Source: JALYYC01 sp963795805 (GTDB lineage Bacteria > Chloroflexota > Dormibacteria > CF-121). Taken from it: a DNA stretch of 64,000 nucleotides. The stretch lies in the NCBI GenBank assembly GCA_963795805.1, contig CAWCIV010000001.1, forward strand, positions 310,001-374,000. The letters run 5' to 3'. Shown in pieces: positions 50,490 to 58,695 of the stretch. The position numbers and the translations under genes were made by a program. Numbering within the stretch: the stretch's first letter is position 1; every line of letters starts with the position of its first letter. Under the pieces are notes generated by a model. It saw only the letters and a list, made by a program, of their open reading frames with translations. It had not been told where the DNA came from and made no database searches.

Positions 50490-51259
50490 CAGAAGAGGTG
50501 CCGAGGCTCGTGGAGAACGCCCGCCATCAGCAACCGGATATAGACGTCGGTCAACGCGACCGAGAACATGCTGTACCAGGCGAACGCCCCATGCGATGGA
50601 TTCAACCGATTGAGGGCCATGGTGATCCGTTGCCAGAGCAGTCCCCCGCGAGCCCGGGAAAAGGCATCGATCCGTCCGCCCATCAGGTACCGGAAAGAGT
50701 GGCACGTTCCGCTGTAGAGCGTCAGGAGCATCACGTTGATCAACATCACGACCGAACCCAGGCCGACAAAGAAGTGGCCATGATCGGTGAAGGCCCGGAC
50801 CACGTCCGCCCAGAGGAAGACGATGACAATGAGGCTCAGCAGCAGGAAGTAGCGGTGATAGTTGTTGAGGACCCACGGAAAGCGCGTTTCACCCCGGTAC
50901 TTTCCCCGTTTGAGCTCCTGGATGGCGCAGGCAGGCGGGTCCCAGAAAAACGACCGGAAATATGACTTGCGGTAGTAGTAGCAGCTGCCACGCAAGCCGA
51001 GCGGGATCACGGCAAGGAATGGGATCAGCAGACCGATGATCGGCACACGGATCAGGCCGAAACCGAGCCAGGTCGAGAAGAACGGGGAGACGTACGGATC
51101 GAAGAACACGTTGGTGCCAGAGAACACCGACCAGGTCGCGTAGATGACGAAGGCGGTGTAACAAAAGACGGTGAGAGCTGGTTCGATCCACCAGGCTCGA
51201 CCGGGCGACGCCTCCTTGGCCGACGCGGGCCGCGGAGATGTTACCGCCTCAAGCGCCAA
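50489..51259 (-). CDS. sdhC: succinate dehydrogenase membrane subunit (actinobacterial Sdh1-type)
   Basis: A 256-residue protein with five membrane helices (first around residues 28-48). The LRGSCYYYRKSYFRSFFWDPPAC segment near 90-112 and NYHRYFLLLS with conserved His fit the single fused membrane subunit of Sdh1-type complexes, such as mycobacterial Rv0249c. It binds heme or quinone in the membrane. TTG 51259 is the start with an excellent AGGAGG site 6 nt upstream; the gene heads the sdhCAB operon. Confidence 0.8.
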   Translation of the reverse strand: MALEAVTSPRPASAKEASPGRAWWIEPALTVFCYTAFVIYATWSVFSGTNVFFDPYVSPFFSTWLGFGLIRVPIIGLLIPFLAVIPLGLRGSCYYYRKSYFRSFFWDPPACAIQELKRGKYRGETRFPWVLNNYHRYFLLLSLIVIVFLWADVVRAFTDHGHFFVGLGSVVMLINVMLLTLYSGTCHSFRYLMGGRIDAFSRARGGLLWQRITMALNRLNPSHGAFAWYSMFSVALTDVYIRLLMAGVLHEPRHLF

Positions 51260-51297
51260 CGAGTCCTCCTGTCTTCGGGGTGTCGACAGACGCTAGT

Positions 51298-52356
51298 TTA
51301 GTCGGTCCCCGCACTGCGGCGGCCGAGGAGGACGCCGATCATCGATGCGCCGATCGCGACCAGGACCGCGGTGCGGGCTGGCACGCCGGTCCGCACCGGC
51401 CCGTGCGACCCATTCGATGTCGGCTCCATCTGCGGCGCTCCGCGTCGGTCGGCCTCGCCAGCGGTCTTCGGCGCGGCGGTGATCGTGTTTCCACGTGCCG
51501 GCTGCTCTACTGGAACCGGGTAGAGCACGCTGTTCACCTCGACGCCGATCATCGTGATCAGGCCGAAGAAGAAGAAGAAGGTCAGCACGATGAAGAAGAG
51601 GCCGAACGTCTTGCCATAGGTGACGGCGCTGTTGGTCAAATTGATGTACAGAGGGAAGAGGAGGGTGACCGCCTCGAAGAGAATGCCGGCGACAACAGCG
51701 CCCGGCCAGACCTTCGCAATATGCTGCTGGCGGTTGGGGACGACGAAATAGACGCTGAGGAAGAGAAGGGTGCCGGCGAGCAGACCAACGATCACCTGGA
51801 CCACCAGCGAGAGGCCGCCTTTGAGCCAATCGGGTGCTCCGGGGATGCTCGGCAGGGCCGGCAGCGCGACCGAGCTGATGATGGCGACTCCGCCCAGAAA
51901 CGTAAGAAGGAAGATCATGCCCATGGCCATGATCTTCTGAGGCAGGAACTCACGCGGCTTGGTGTGGTAAATCACGGCGAAAGCCTGCTCCATCGCGCCG
52001 AAGAGGGCCGAACCTCCCCAGAGCAGGCCCAGAATGCCGACCACGATGAGGAGACCCTTCTGGGCCTCGAAATGCTTGATCGCCTCGAAGGCGCCGCCGA
52101 CCGTCTGGCTGGGCAGGGCCGTCAGCAGCGTGCAGTCGAGCGCGGTTATGTGCACATCTCCGACCACCTTGCAGGCCACGATCTTCGTTTCGCCGATCAC
52201 GGCCGCCACGATGCCGAGCACGGCGGCAAGAAAGACTACGATGGGAAAGACGGCGAAGAGCGCGTTCCATGCAATCAGCACGGCCCAGTTCGGCGCCTGG
52301 TCTTCGAGGAACTTCTGAACGACCCTGCCGGGGAAGCTATGCAGGAGCGCTTGCAT
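51298..52356 (-). CDS. YihY/BrkB family membrane protein
   Basis: A 352-residue protein with six or so membrane helices: WAVLIAWNALFAVFPIVVFLAAVLG, LLIVVGILGLLWGGSALFGAMEQAFAVIY, and WPGAVVAGILFEAVTLLFPLYINLT with the family pattern. BrkB proteins are membrane proteins of unknown function, once annotated as ribonuclease BN. The start ATG 52356 is 7 nt after TAGAAT; an earlier ATG 3 nt upstream is closer than the leaderless spacing. It is divergent from rpiA. Confidence 0.85.
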   Translation of the reverse strand: MQALLHSFPGRVVQKFLEDQAPNWAVLIAWNALFAVFPIVVFLAAVLGIVAAVIGETKIVACKVVGDVHITALDCTLLTALPSQTVGGAFEAIKHFEAQKGLLIVVGILGLLWGGSALFGAMEQAFAVIYHTKPREFLPQKIMAMGMIFLLTFLGGVAIISSVALPALPSIPGAPDWLKGGLSLVVQVIVGLLAGTLLFLSVYFVVPNRQQHIAKVWPGAVVAGILFEAVTLLFPLYINLTNSAVTYGKTFGLFFIVLTFFFFFGLITMIGVEVNSVLYPVPVEQPARGNTITAAPKTAGEADRRGAPQMEPTSNGSHGPVRTGVPARTAVLVAIGASMIGVLLGRRSAGTD

Positions 52357-52393
52357 CATTTCAATTCTACCTGATAACGCTGGTATCACGTAA

Positions 52394-53080
52394 GTGGTGA
52401 ATCAGCATAGCCCGGTGGAGGCCCGGAAACAGGCAGCCGCCGCGCGCGCGCTGCAGCTGGTTCGCCCGGGCATGCTGATCGGGCTGGGGACCGGATCCAC
52501 CGCGCGCTACTTCATCGAAGGCGTCGGCCGGCTGGTGGCCGCCGGCCTTCAGGTCGAGGCAGTCGCGACCTCGTCGGAGAGCCGCCGCCTCGCCGAGGCG
52601 GGCGGCATCCGCCTGCGCGATCGTCTCGACCAACCACTGGACCTGACCGTCGACGGAGCCGACGAGATCGATCCGTCGATCAACTGCATCAAGGGACGCG
52701 GTGGGGCGCTCTTGCGCGAGAAGATTGTTGCCCATGCCAGCCACCGCTTCGTGCTGATTGCCGATGAGACGAAGCTGGTGGAGCGGCTCGGGCGGGGCCC
52801 GGTTCCGGTCGAGGTCCTTCCGTTCCTCTGGGAGCGCACCAGTGCAGGCATCGCGGACCTGGGCGGACGCCCCAGGCTCCGGCCCGGCGCCGACGGCCCG
52901 TATCGAACCGACAATGGCAATTTCATCCTTGACGTGAGCTTCGCTGCCGTCGACTCCGCGCTGGCCGGGGCGCTTCACGCGATCCCCGGTGTCATCGAGC
53001 ACGGGCTCTTCTTCGGGGTGGCCCACGCCGCGATCGTGGCCGGGTCCTCCGGCGTCCGCATCGAGGGCGACATCGGTTAA
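52394..53080 (+). CDS. rpiA: ribose-5-phosphate isomerase A
   Basis: A 228-residue RpiA: LIGLGTGSTARYFIE near residue 28, VATSSESRRLAE near 55, LTVDGADEIDPSINCIKGRGGALLREKIVAHASHRFVLIADETK near 78-121 (catalytic Asp, Glu and Lys), and the C-terminal IPGVIEHGLFFGVA. It interconverts ribose and ribulose 5-phosphate. Either GTG 52394 or GTG 52397 can be the start; the latter lies 7 nt after TATCAC, which fits the leaderless rule here. Confidence 0.93.
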   Translation: MVNQHSPVEARKQAAAARALQLVRPGMLIGLGTGSTARYFIEGVGRLVAAGLQVEAVATSSESRRLAEAGGIRLRDRLDQPLDLTVDGADEIDPSINCIKGRGGALLREKIVAHASHRFVLIADETKLVERLGRGPVPVEVLPFLWERTSAGIADLGGRPRLRPGADGPYRTDNGNFILDVSFAAVDSALAGALHAIPGVIEHGLFFGVAHAAIVAGSSGVRIEGDIG

Positions 53081-53110
53081 CGCCTGACGTCGCGCTATGC
53101 TATGCACCGG

Positions 53111-53290
53111 ATGTCATTCGAATACAAGGTTGTGGACAACATCGACGCGGCGAATGACCTGGCCGATCAAGGCTTTGAACTCTTCACCATCCTTCCTCCG
53201 GGTCCCGCGGGTGGGACCGACCGGATCTACCTGAGACGGGAAAAACCTCGCGCTCAGACGCCGGGATTTATCAGAGAGTCCAAAGCCTAG
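53111..53290 (+). CDS. small DUF4177-like protein
   Basis: A 59-residue protein with the pattern FEYKVVDNIDAANDLADQGFELFTIL...TDRIYLRRE, reminiscent of DUF4177 (a short beta-alpha-beta unit where the strand ends in R-x-x). TATGCT at 53096-53101 ends 9 nt before ATG 53111; the preceding ATG 53102 abuts that box, so I chose 53111. Function is unknown. Confidence 0.55.
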   Translation: MSFEYKVVDNIDAANDLADQGFELFTILPPGPAGGTDRIYLRREKPRAQTPGFIRESKA

Positions 53291-53303
53291 GGCGGGCACC
53301 CGA

Positions 53304-53332
53304 TTGACTGGATCGGGGATCTCGCCTACAAT
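53304..53332 (+). promoter_or_regulatory. sigma-70-type promoter with leader hairpin
   Basis: TTGACT (53304-53309) and TACAAT (53327-53332) with a 17-nt spacer. The transcript would carry a leader of about 95 nt before GTG 53434, including a 6-bp hairpin GCAGCC/GGCTGC around 53351-53367. Confidence 0.7.
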
Positions 53333-53433
53333 CTAAATATCACCATTTCGGCAGCCCGTAAGGCTGCATGTGCCCGTGGATTGGCCGCTGAGAATGGAAG
53401 TCGGCCCACCCAGGGCGTTCAGAGGAGTGATTT

Positions 53434-53847
53434 GTGTTACAGCGCATGACCGCAACCATGGAACCGCCGCGCCACTACGAGGCGGCAATCCGGGCGATGT
53501 CCGAGGCAGCCGCGACCGCCGAGGCGACGCACGCCCCGATCCGGCTCGCCTACTGGCGGATGGCCGCACTCGACACGTTGCTGGCGCGCCTGGAGGAGTT
53601 GAGGCTGGCCGGCGAGCGTGAGCTTCCCGACGACACCCTCGAGCTCGTCATGACGTTCGCGCAGCGGCATAATCCCGAGTTACGCGACCGGATGGCGGCG
53701 ATCAACGCCGACGACGTCAATGCCGTGCACGACGCCGTGTTCGAGGCGCAGGGCCGCGTGATGCTCGAGCTCGCCGAGCTGCGACGCGTGCCGAACTGGC
53801 AGGATCTCGACCTGGTGCTCGAGCCGGGCGGCGAAGAAGCCGCCTGA
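53434..53847 (+). CDS. hypothetical helical protein with own promoter and leader
   Basis: A 137-residue, acidic, all-helical protein (ARLEELRLAGERELPDD, MTFAQRHNPELRDRMAAIN, MLELAELRRVPNWQD). GTG 53434 follows an AGAGGAG ribosome-binding site and a full promoter with a 95-nt leader. Alternative Met starts at residues 5 and 9 are possible. Its TGA overlaps the putative CTG start of the DUF971 gene. Confidence 0.6.
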   Translation: MLQRMTATMEPPRHYEAAIRAMSEAAATAEATHAPIRLAYWRMAALDTLLARLEELRLAGERELPDDTLELVMTFAQRHNPELRDRMAAINADDVNAVHDAVFEAQGRVMLELAELRRVPNWQDLDLVLEPGGEEAA

Positions 53848-54200
53848 CCGAAGCCTCGGGCGACCGCGAACAGCCGCTCGACATCCTCGCGGACAGGCCA
53901 CGCCAGCTCCTCACGGTGCGCTGGGCGGACGGACATGACTCGGTGTACCAGTTCGAGTATCTGCGCTGGCATTGCCCATGCGCAGAGTGCGCCGGCGAAG
54001 GTGGGTTGCCGGGCAAGCTCGCGAGTACCAGGGATTTGAGCGACGACCAGGTCACTCTGGCCGAGATGGAGCCAGTCGGGTTATTCGGGCTCCGGCCCTA
54101 CTGGCAAGACGGGCACAGTACCGGCATCTACGGCCTGAAGCTCTTGCGCGCGCTTTGCCCCTGTGCGGCCTGCGCGCCGGTAGCGTCGAATCGACCGTAG
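53844..54200 (+). CDS. DUF971 domain protein (gamma-butyrobetaine-hydroxylase-like N-terminal domain), apparent CTG start
   Basis: The frame encodes the DUF971 fold: LTVRWADGHDSVYQFEYLRWHCPCAECAG near the start, and GLKLLRALCPCAAC near the end, with two Cys-pair motifs that probably bind a metal or Fe-S cluster. The first canonical start is GTG 53916, but the domain is normally preceded by about 20 residues that are encoded here (EQPLDILADRPRQL) back to CTG 53844, which overlaps the TGA of the upstream gene in CTGA. This would be a CTG start; GTG 53916 is the alternative. Confidence 0.7.
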   Translation: MTEASGDREQPLDILADRPRQLLTVRWADGHDSVYQFEYLRWHCPCAECAGEGGLPGKLASTRDLSDDQVTLAEMEPVGLFGLRPYWQDGHSTGIYGLKLLRALCPCAACAPVASNRP

Positions 54201-54229
54201 GTCGAACCTGGTAAGCCGTCCCGCCTGAG

Positions 54230-54559
54230 TTAGGCGTGAATCCCGCTGAGGCCGAGATTGGCCTCGAGCATCGCCTTCGGCTGATACCCGATCACCTGCT
54301 TGGCGATCTTGCCATCGCGGAACATCGCCACGTAGGGAATGCCCCGGATGCGGTAGCGTTCGGCAAGCGCCGGCTCCTCGTCGATGTTGACCTTGGCGAT
54401 CTTGACGTCCGCATGCTCGTTCCCGATTTGGTCGAGCAGGGGGGCAAGCATCTTGCACGGCCCACACCAGTCGGCGTAGAAATCGACGATGACGGGCTGG
54501 TCGGACAGGAGGACTTGCTCCTCGAAGCTGGCGGTAGTGACGTGGACTGGCTTGCTCAT
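54230..54559 (-). CDS. trxA: thioredoxin
   Basis: A 109-residue thioredoxin with the active site FYADWCGPCKM (Cys near residues 32 and 35), the cis-Pro loop RGIPYVAMF near 73 and the C-terminal Gly-rich turn. It reduces protein disulfides in the cytoplasm. ATG 54559 is preceded by AAGGAGAG. The longer upstream extension in frame is not part of the fold. Confidence 0.95.
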   Translation of the reverse strand: MSKPVHVTTASFEEQVLLSDQPVIVDFYADWCGPCKMLAPLLDQIGNEHADVKIAKVNIDEEPALAERYRIRGIPYVAMFRDGKIAKQVIGYQPKAMLEANLGLSGIHA

Positions 54560-54638
54560 GACTCTCCTTGAGGACTCGAGATTACAAAGAGAGTAACTCA
54601 GGAGCCGGCTGGGACATTCCACGCCGGCTCCCGACTGC

Positions 54639-55355
54639 TCAGTTGGTGAAGACTTCGACCACCATCGTCTTGGCGCCGTTCGACGCCACCCCGATGCCCA
54701 CCCGGTGATAGGCGCCCTTCAGGATGTTGTCGCGGTGTTCAGGCGAGTTCATGAACATGATGTTGATCTGTGCCATCGAGGGGTTGGTCGACCAGGCGAT
54801 GTTCTCTCCCGCCGTGCTGTAGCCGATCCCCCAGAGGTGAAAGAGCTGGACAAAGGCCAGCTGGCCGGTGGCCGGATCGTAGTGGGAGAAGTAATTGCGG
54901 TTGAGCATGTCCTGGGCGCGATACTGGGCGACCCGCGCCAGCGTGCCGCTGAAGGCAAGCGGGGCCACGCCACTGGCCGCCCGATCGGAGTTGACCAGCG
55001 AGAACTGCACGCCAGCTGCCCCGCCCACGGTCGCGACTGGGGGTCGCGGAGGCGGTGGGGGCGCCGGATGGTAAACAGGCGCGGGCCGCGCGGGAGCAGC
55101 CTGGGTGGCCGGGGCCTGGGCCGGCGCGGCCGCAGGCACGGGCACCGGCACGGGCGTGGGGACCGGCAGGTCATCCACCAGCCGGCTCAGGTCGTTCGGA
55201 CCCGCGTGCCGGGGCTGCAGAAAGGCCGAGTTTGCCGCCTGCAGGCGCAGGTGGCCGATGTTACCTCGTGGCGCGGCCAGAGCTCCCACCGAGATCAGGA
55301 TGACCAACGGCACCCCGACTGTGATGATCGCCGTCTTTGTTACGGAACGTGACAT
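54639..55355 (-). CDS. secreted CAP-domain (SCP/PR1-like) protein
   Basis: A 238-residue protein with an N-terminal membrane segment (about 8-27), a Pro/Ala/Val-rich linker (60-115) and a C-terminal CAP domain: VNSDRAASGVAPLAFSGTLARVAQYRAQDML, FSHYDPATG, AGENIAWST and MFMNSPEHRDNIL with the conserved Glu-His pair. It is probably secreted and anchored. ATG 55355 is preceded by AAGGGGG. Function in bacteria is unknown; many are found in sporulating Gram-positives. Confidence 0.88.
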   Translation of the reverse strand: MSRSVTKTAIITVGVPLVILISVGALAAPRGNIGHLRLQAANSAFLQPRHAGPNDLSRLVDDLPVPTPVPVPVPAAAPAQAPATQAAPARPAPVYHPAPPPPPRPPVATVGGAAGVQFSLVNSDRAASGVAPLAFSGTLARVAQYRAQDMLNRNYFSHYDPATGQLAFVQLFHLWGIGYSTAGENIAWSTNPSMAQINIMFMNSPEHRDNILKGAYHRVGIGVASNGAKTMVVEVFTN

Positions 55356-55481
55356 CAAGATACCCCCTTGTGCGATTTCTCGCCGTCCGGGGGATTTTAG
55401 GGGCTGGGCGGCCAGAGGCCAAACCATCCGGCGTCCGAGAAACGGTGCGTCTCCACCGTGGCCTACCTGATAGTGCGACTG

Positions 55482-56354
55482 TCAGGCCGTGGCGGCGACG
55501 AAAAACAGTAACTGGCCAACCAGCTGGCCGGGTAGGAGCGCGATCATGGCAAGGTAGAGCAGCCCGGTGGTGGAGGTAAAGGAGCGAATCCGGCAGGTGG
55601 GCAGCGCCAGGCCGGCGGCAACCAGCGGCAGGGCCACGGCACCCAGGAGCCAGAGGATTGATAGGGGCGGGCTCAAGCTGAGGGAATGGGTAACCGATCC
55701 GGACCCGTGGGCGAGCCCGCGGAGCATCAGTGGGTAGGTGATCGCCTGTAAGACCAGCCCGACCAGCAGGACCACGATCGAGCGAAGCAGAGGCCGGTTC
55801 GTCAGGGCGGGCGTCACCAGGTACCAGTGCCCGAGCAGCATGCCGGTCGTCGCCGCCCCCAGGACGGCGGCCGAGAGGAAGACGGCGAGGGCGATCGCCC
55901 CGGCATCGAGGGCTGAGCCGGCAAGTGGGGCAAGGGCGACCGCGATGCCAACCAGCAACAGGATGGATGCCGCCAGGGTCAGGGCCCAGCTCGGGAGCCG
56001 GGTCCGGGTCCCGCGAAACACGACCACGACGTGAACCAGCAGCATCGTCAGGACCAGGGCCATCAGGAAGACGAGGGCCTGCGCCGCAGCGGGTTGCAGA
56101 CCGAGGAGCGTGTGGTACGCGCCTGGTGGACCACCAAGCACCGTCAGCAGCGCCAGAAGCCCGACGATGGCATAGGTGACCGCGATGAACTTGAGGAAGC
56201 CCTGGGTCAGGCCGCCCGTCAGGCGCAGGTAGGTGACCGTCGCGGCTCCGCCGACGGCGGTTTCGGCCAGCAGGAGGAAGAGCGCGAGCGGCACGGTGAG
56301 AGCCGCCACGCACTCGTGACACGACGCGATCGGAGCGGCAGCTGACAGAAGCAT
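55482..56354 (-). CDS. multipass membrane protein with Cys-rich N-terminus
   Basis: A 290-residue protein with eight to nine membrane helices, starting MLLSAAAPIASCHECVAALTVP. Early helices (LALFLLLAETAVGGAATVTYL) and the tail (AMIALLPGQLVGQLLFFV) show no known transporter motif. ATG 56354 lies 8 nt after TAGACT on the minus strand; a longer open frame upstream is antisense to the next genes. The family is not recognised. Confidence 0.65.
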   Translation of the reverse strand: MLLSAAAPIASCHECVAALTVPLALFLLLAETAVGGAATVTYLRLTGGLTQGFLKFIAVTYAIVGLLALLTVLGGPPGAYHTLLGLQPAAAQALVFLMALVLTMLLVHVVVVFRGTRTRLPSWALTLAASILLLVGIAVALAPLAGSALDAGAIALAVFLSAAVLGAATTGMLLGHWYLVTPALTNRPLLRSIVVLLVGLVLQAITYPLMLRGLAHGSGSVTHSLSLSPPLSILWLLGAVALPLVAAGLALPTCRIRSFTSTTGLLYLAMIALLPGQLVGQLLFFVAATA

Positions 56355-56362
56355 CCTCGGGG

Positions 56363-56372
56363 AGTCTAGATT
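56363..56372. promoter_or_regulatory. overlapping divergent -10 boxes
   Basis: In AGTCTAGATT the plus-strand TAGATT (56367-56372) and the minus-strand TAGACT (56368-56363) share two base pairs around TCTAGA. Each -10 is 6 and 8 nt from its start codon, so the two polymerases cannot bind simultaneously. Confidence 0.6.
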
Positions 56373-56378
56373 AGATAC

Positions 56379-56621
56379 GTGAGCGAACCGACCGCCGATG
56401 ACACCCATGGCTTTGTACCGGTGAGCCTTGCCGACGGCGCCTGGAAGACGGCGGAGGGCGATGTCGTCCCCTGGTACGAGGTCCAGACCGACCTGTTGGC
56501 CGAGGCGGACGTTCAGGGCGCCGTCGAGCGCGTCCTCAGTGTGTACGGAGTGAGCGACGTTGTCGTCGATGCCTTCAACCAGTTTCGAAAGGAACTGAAG
56601 CAACCGTCGGAGCCGGCGTAG
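56379..56621 (+). CDS. small hypothetical protein
   Basis: An 80-residue acidic protein (GAWKTAEGDVVPWYEVQTDLLAEADVQGAVERVLSVY...). GTG 56379 is 6 nt after TAGATT. Its stop immediately precedes ATG of the sulfite-oxidase-like gene, so it is probably co-transcribed with it. I do not recognise the family. Confidence 0.6.
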   Translation: MSEPTADDTHGFVPVSLADGAWKTAEGDVVPWYEVQTDLLAEADVQGAVERVLSVYGVSDVVVDAFNQFRKELKQPSEPA

Positions 56622-57224
56622 ATGCTGTTCCCGCGCCGCGAGGAGCAGGACCCTCGCGTGCTCAAAGACCCGCATCGGCTCCCGCCGGGCCAGGTGCTGA
56701 CCCAGAAATGGCCGGTCCTCTCCTACGGCAGCCCGCCGCGTTATGACATGGGCCGGTGGACGCTGCGCCTCTACGGGGACGTCGAAGCCCCTGCGACGCT
56801 GCACTGGACAGACCTCCAGGCCCTGCCCAGGACGGCCGTGACCGCCGACATGCATTGTGTGACGACCTGGAGCCGGCTCGACAACAGATGGGAGGGGGTC
56901 GCCTTCAAGGATCTCGTCGGGCTGGTTCAGCCGCGTCCAAGCGCCAGGTACGTGATTGCGCATTGTGCCTCGAACTACACGACGAGCGTGCCGGTGGAGG
57001 TCCTGGCGGACGGCGATGTCCTGATCGCCGACCGCCATGATGGCCAGGCCCTGACCGATGATCATGGCGGACCCCTGCGGCTGGTCGTTCCCAAAAAGTA
57101 CGCCTGGAAAAGCGCCAAGTGGCTGGAAGCGCTCGAGTGGGTCGAGAACGATCGCCTCGGTTTCTGGGAGCGAAACGGCTACAACAACTCGGCCGATCCC
57201 TGGCTCGAGGAGCGTTACTGGTAG
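56622..57224 (+). CDS. sulfite-oxidase-like molybdopterin oxidoreductase
   Basis: A 200-residue protein of the oxidoreductase molybdopterin-binding family (sulfite-oxidase/YedY type): WTLRLYGDVEAPATLHWTDLQALP, the Mo-coordinating Cys in ADMHCVTTWSRLDNRWEG near residue 79, and PLRLVVPKKYAWKSAKWLEALEW near 155. No signal peptide is seen, so it may be cytoplasmic, in contrast to MsrP. It may oxidise or reduce sulfite or oxidised methionine. Start ATG 56622 follows the previous stop with no gap. Confidence 0.85.
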   Translation: MLFPRREEQDPRVLKDPHRLPPGQVLTQKWPVLSYGSPPRYDMGRWTLRLYGDVEAPATLHWTDLQALPRTAVTADMHCVTTWSRLDNRWEGVAFKDLVGLVQPRPSARYVIAHCASNYTTSVPVEVLADGDVLIADRHDGQALTDDHGGPLRLVVPKKYAWKSAKWLEALEWVENDRLGFWERNGYNNSADPWLEERYW

Positions 57225-57237
57225 AGGGACGGGCTCC

Positions 57238-57336
57238 TATACTCGGATGAGTTAGGGGTGCGTGTGGAACGCTGAGAGGTGAATCGCTTCACCAACCCTT
57301 CGAACCTGATCTGGGTAATGCCAGCGGAGGGAACGC
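57238..57336 (+). ncRNA. TPP riboswitch (THI element) with promoter
   Basis: TTACTG (57215-57220) and TATACT (57238-57243) place the transcription start near 57250, directly at the THI aptamer. Recognised segments are GGGGTGC, GCTGAGAGG (57271-57279), ACCCTTCGAACCTGATCTGG and TAATGCCAGCGGAGGGAA. The GGAGGGA run (57327-57333) is also the ribosome-binding site for ATG 57337, so TPP binding should hide it in P1. Confidence 0.93.
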
Positions 57337-58695
57337 ATGAGTGTCACCGATCGATCTCCCGTCCCGACAGCCGATGCCTTTCTCAAGGTCGAATCGCACG
57401 GCATCGAGGAGATCCCGCCGTCGGAGCGAAAGGGGACGCCCCGTGGCGTCGCGTTGCTCTGGGTGGCGGCCTTTGCGAACTTCGTCTCCTTGATCACGGG
57501 GGCGCTCCTGATCGCTTTCGGGCTCGGGGTCGCCGAGGCCATCGTTGCCGTCATCGTGGGGAGCGCGCTCGCCGGAACGCTGCACGGCCTGCTGAGTGTC
57601 GCCGGCCCGCGCTTCGGTACGACCCAGGTGGTTGCCGCCCGTCACACCTTCGGATCGCGGGGCGCCTACGGCGGCGCCTTCTTCACACTCTTCCTGGCGG
57701 TCGGGTGGTTCGCGGTCGACTGCGTCATCGCAGCCCAGGCACTCGCCCAACTGGGTCGCCTGGCAGGTCTGCCGACCGGAAATCTCCTGAACGGCGGCGC
57801 GCTGCTCGCGGTTGTCGTCCTGTCCGTGGTCATCGCGGTCTACGGGCACAGCACGATCCAGGTTTTCGAGCGATACGGCGCGATCGTCTTCGTCGCCTTT
57901 TGTGCCCTGCTTGCCTTCACCCTCCTGCCCAAAGTCAACTGGGGCCTGCAACCATCTGTCGGCGGGGCAGACCATGTCGCCGCGTGGGTCCTGGGTACCG
58001 GTGTGGTCTTCGCGCTGGTCGCGTCGTGGTTCAGTTTTGCGTCGGACTACTCCCGGTACCTGCCTGCGGGCGTCCGGACCGCCGCCGTCGCCGGATGGAT
58101 TGGCCTGGGCACGACCCTGTCGATGGGGCTCTTTGGCTCAGTCGGTGTCCTGCTGGCCAGCATCCAGCCGCGCAACGCCGGTAACCTCCTGCAATTGATC
58201 ACGACCAGCGCGCCGGGTGCGATCGTCGTGCCCTTCCTGCTTTTCATTGCGATCGGGGAAATCTGGGCGAATTACCTGGACGTCTACACGGCCGGCCTGG
58301 CCGGGCTGGCACTTCGGTTGCGAATGCGGCGCTGGACGGCGGCGCTCGTCTGCGGGCTGCTTGGAGGCGTGCTCGCCGCCGTCGCCCTGTTCGTCTCGAA
58401 TTTCAGGGACCAGTACACGAACTTCCTCCTGATCACCTACCTATGGGTTCCGTCCTGGGCCGCGGTGGTCCTGGTCGACCTCTTCATCTTCGGGCGCCAT
58501 CCCGGGCGGATTGCCGGGGTCAACGCCGGTGCGGTGACAGCCTGGCTGGTCGGTCTTGCCGCCGCCATCCCGTTCATCGACTCCCCCTTATGGCAGAGCC
58601 CGCTGGCGGTCGGCCTCCTGCATGGAACCGACATCTCAGGCTACGTCGGCGCCGTCGTGGGCGGTGTCGTCTATCTGCTCCTCGGACGGCGATGA
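57337..58695 (+). CDS. cytX: NCS1 permease, thiamin-precursor (HMP) transporter CytX-like
   Basis: A 452-residue protein with 12 membrane helices and NCS1 nucleobase-cation-symport features (VSLITGALLIAFGLGVAEAIV, GTTQVVAARHTFGSRGAYGGAFF, ASWFSFASDYSRYLP). The TPP riboswitch upstream and ThiD downstream identify it as the hydroxymethylpyrimidine permease rather than a cytosine permease. ATG 57337 follows the riboswitch. The last 4 nt overlap thiD in ATGA. Confidence 0.9.
   Translation: MSVTDRSPVPTADAFLKVESHGIEEIPPSERKGTPRGVALLWVAAFANFVSLITGALLIAFGLGVAEAIVAVIVGSALAGTLHGLLSVAGPRFGTTQVVAARHTFGSRGAYGGAFFTLFLAVGWFAVDCVIAAQALAQLGRLAGLPTGNLLNGGALLAVVVLSVVIAVYGHSTIQVFERYGAIVFVAFCALLAFTLLPKVNWGLQPSVGGADHVAAWVLGTGVVFALVASWFSFASDYSRYLPAGVRTAAVAGWIGLGTTLSMGLFGSVGVLLASIQPRNAGNLLQLITTSAPGAIVVPFLLFIAIGEIWANYLDVYTAGLAGLALRLRMRRWTAALVCGLLGGVLAAVALFVSNFRDQYTNFLLITYLWVPSWAAVVLVDLFIFGRHPGRIAGVNAGAVTAWLVGLAAAIPFIDSPLWQSPLAVGLLHGTDISGYVGAVVGGVVYLLLGRR

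Noticed and set aside
48684..50543. Long plus-strand open frame (619 codons) over sdhA
   Set aside because: It is the antisense shadow of sdhA in GC-rich DNA; composition is Arg/His/Ala/Gly-rich with no domain pattern.
56355..57065. Upstream extension of the 290-residue membrane protein
   Set aside because: It covers the small unknown gene and part of the sulfite-oxidase-like gene on the other strand; sequence is charged and unlike a membrane protein.
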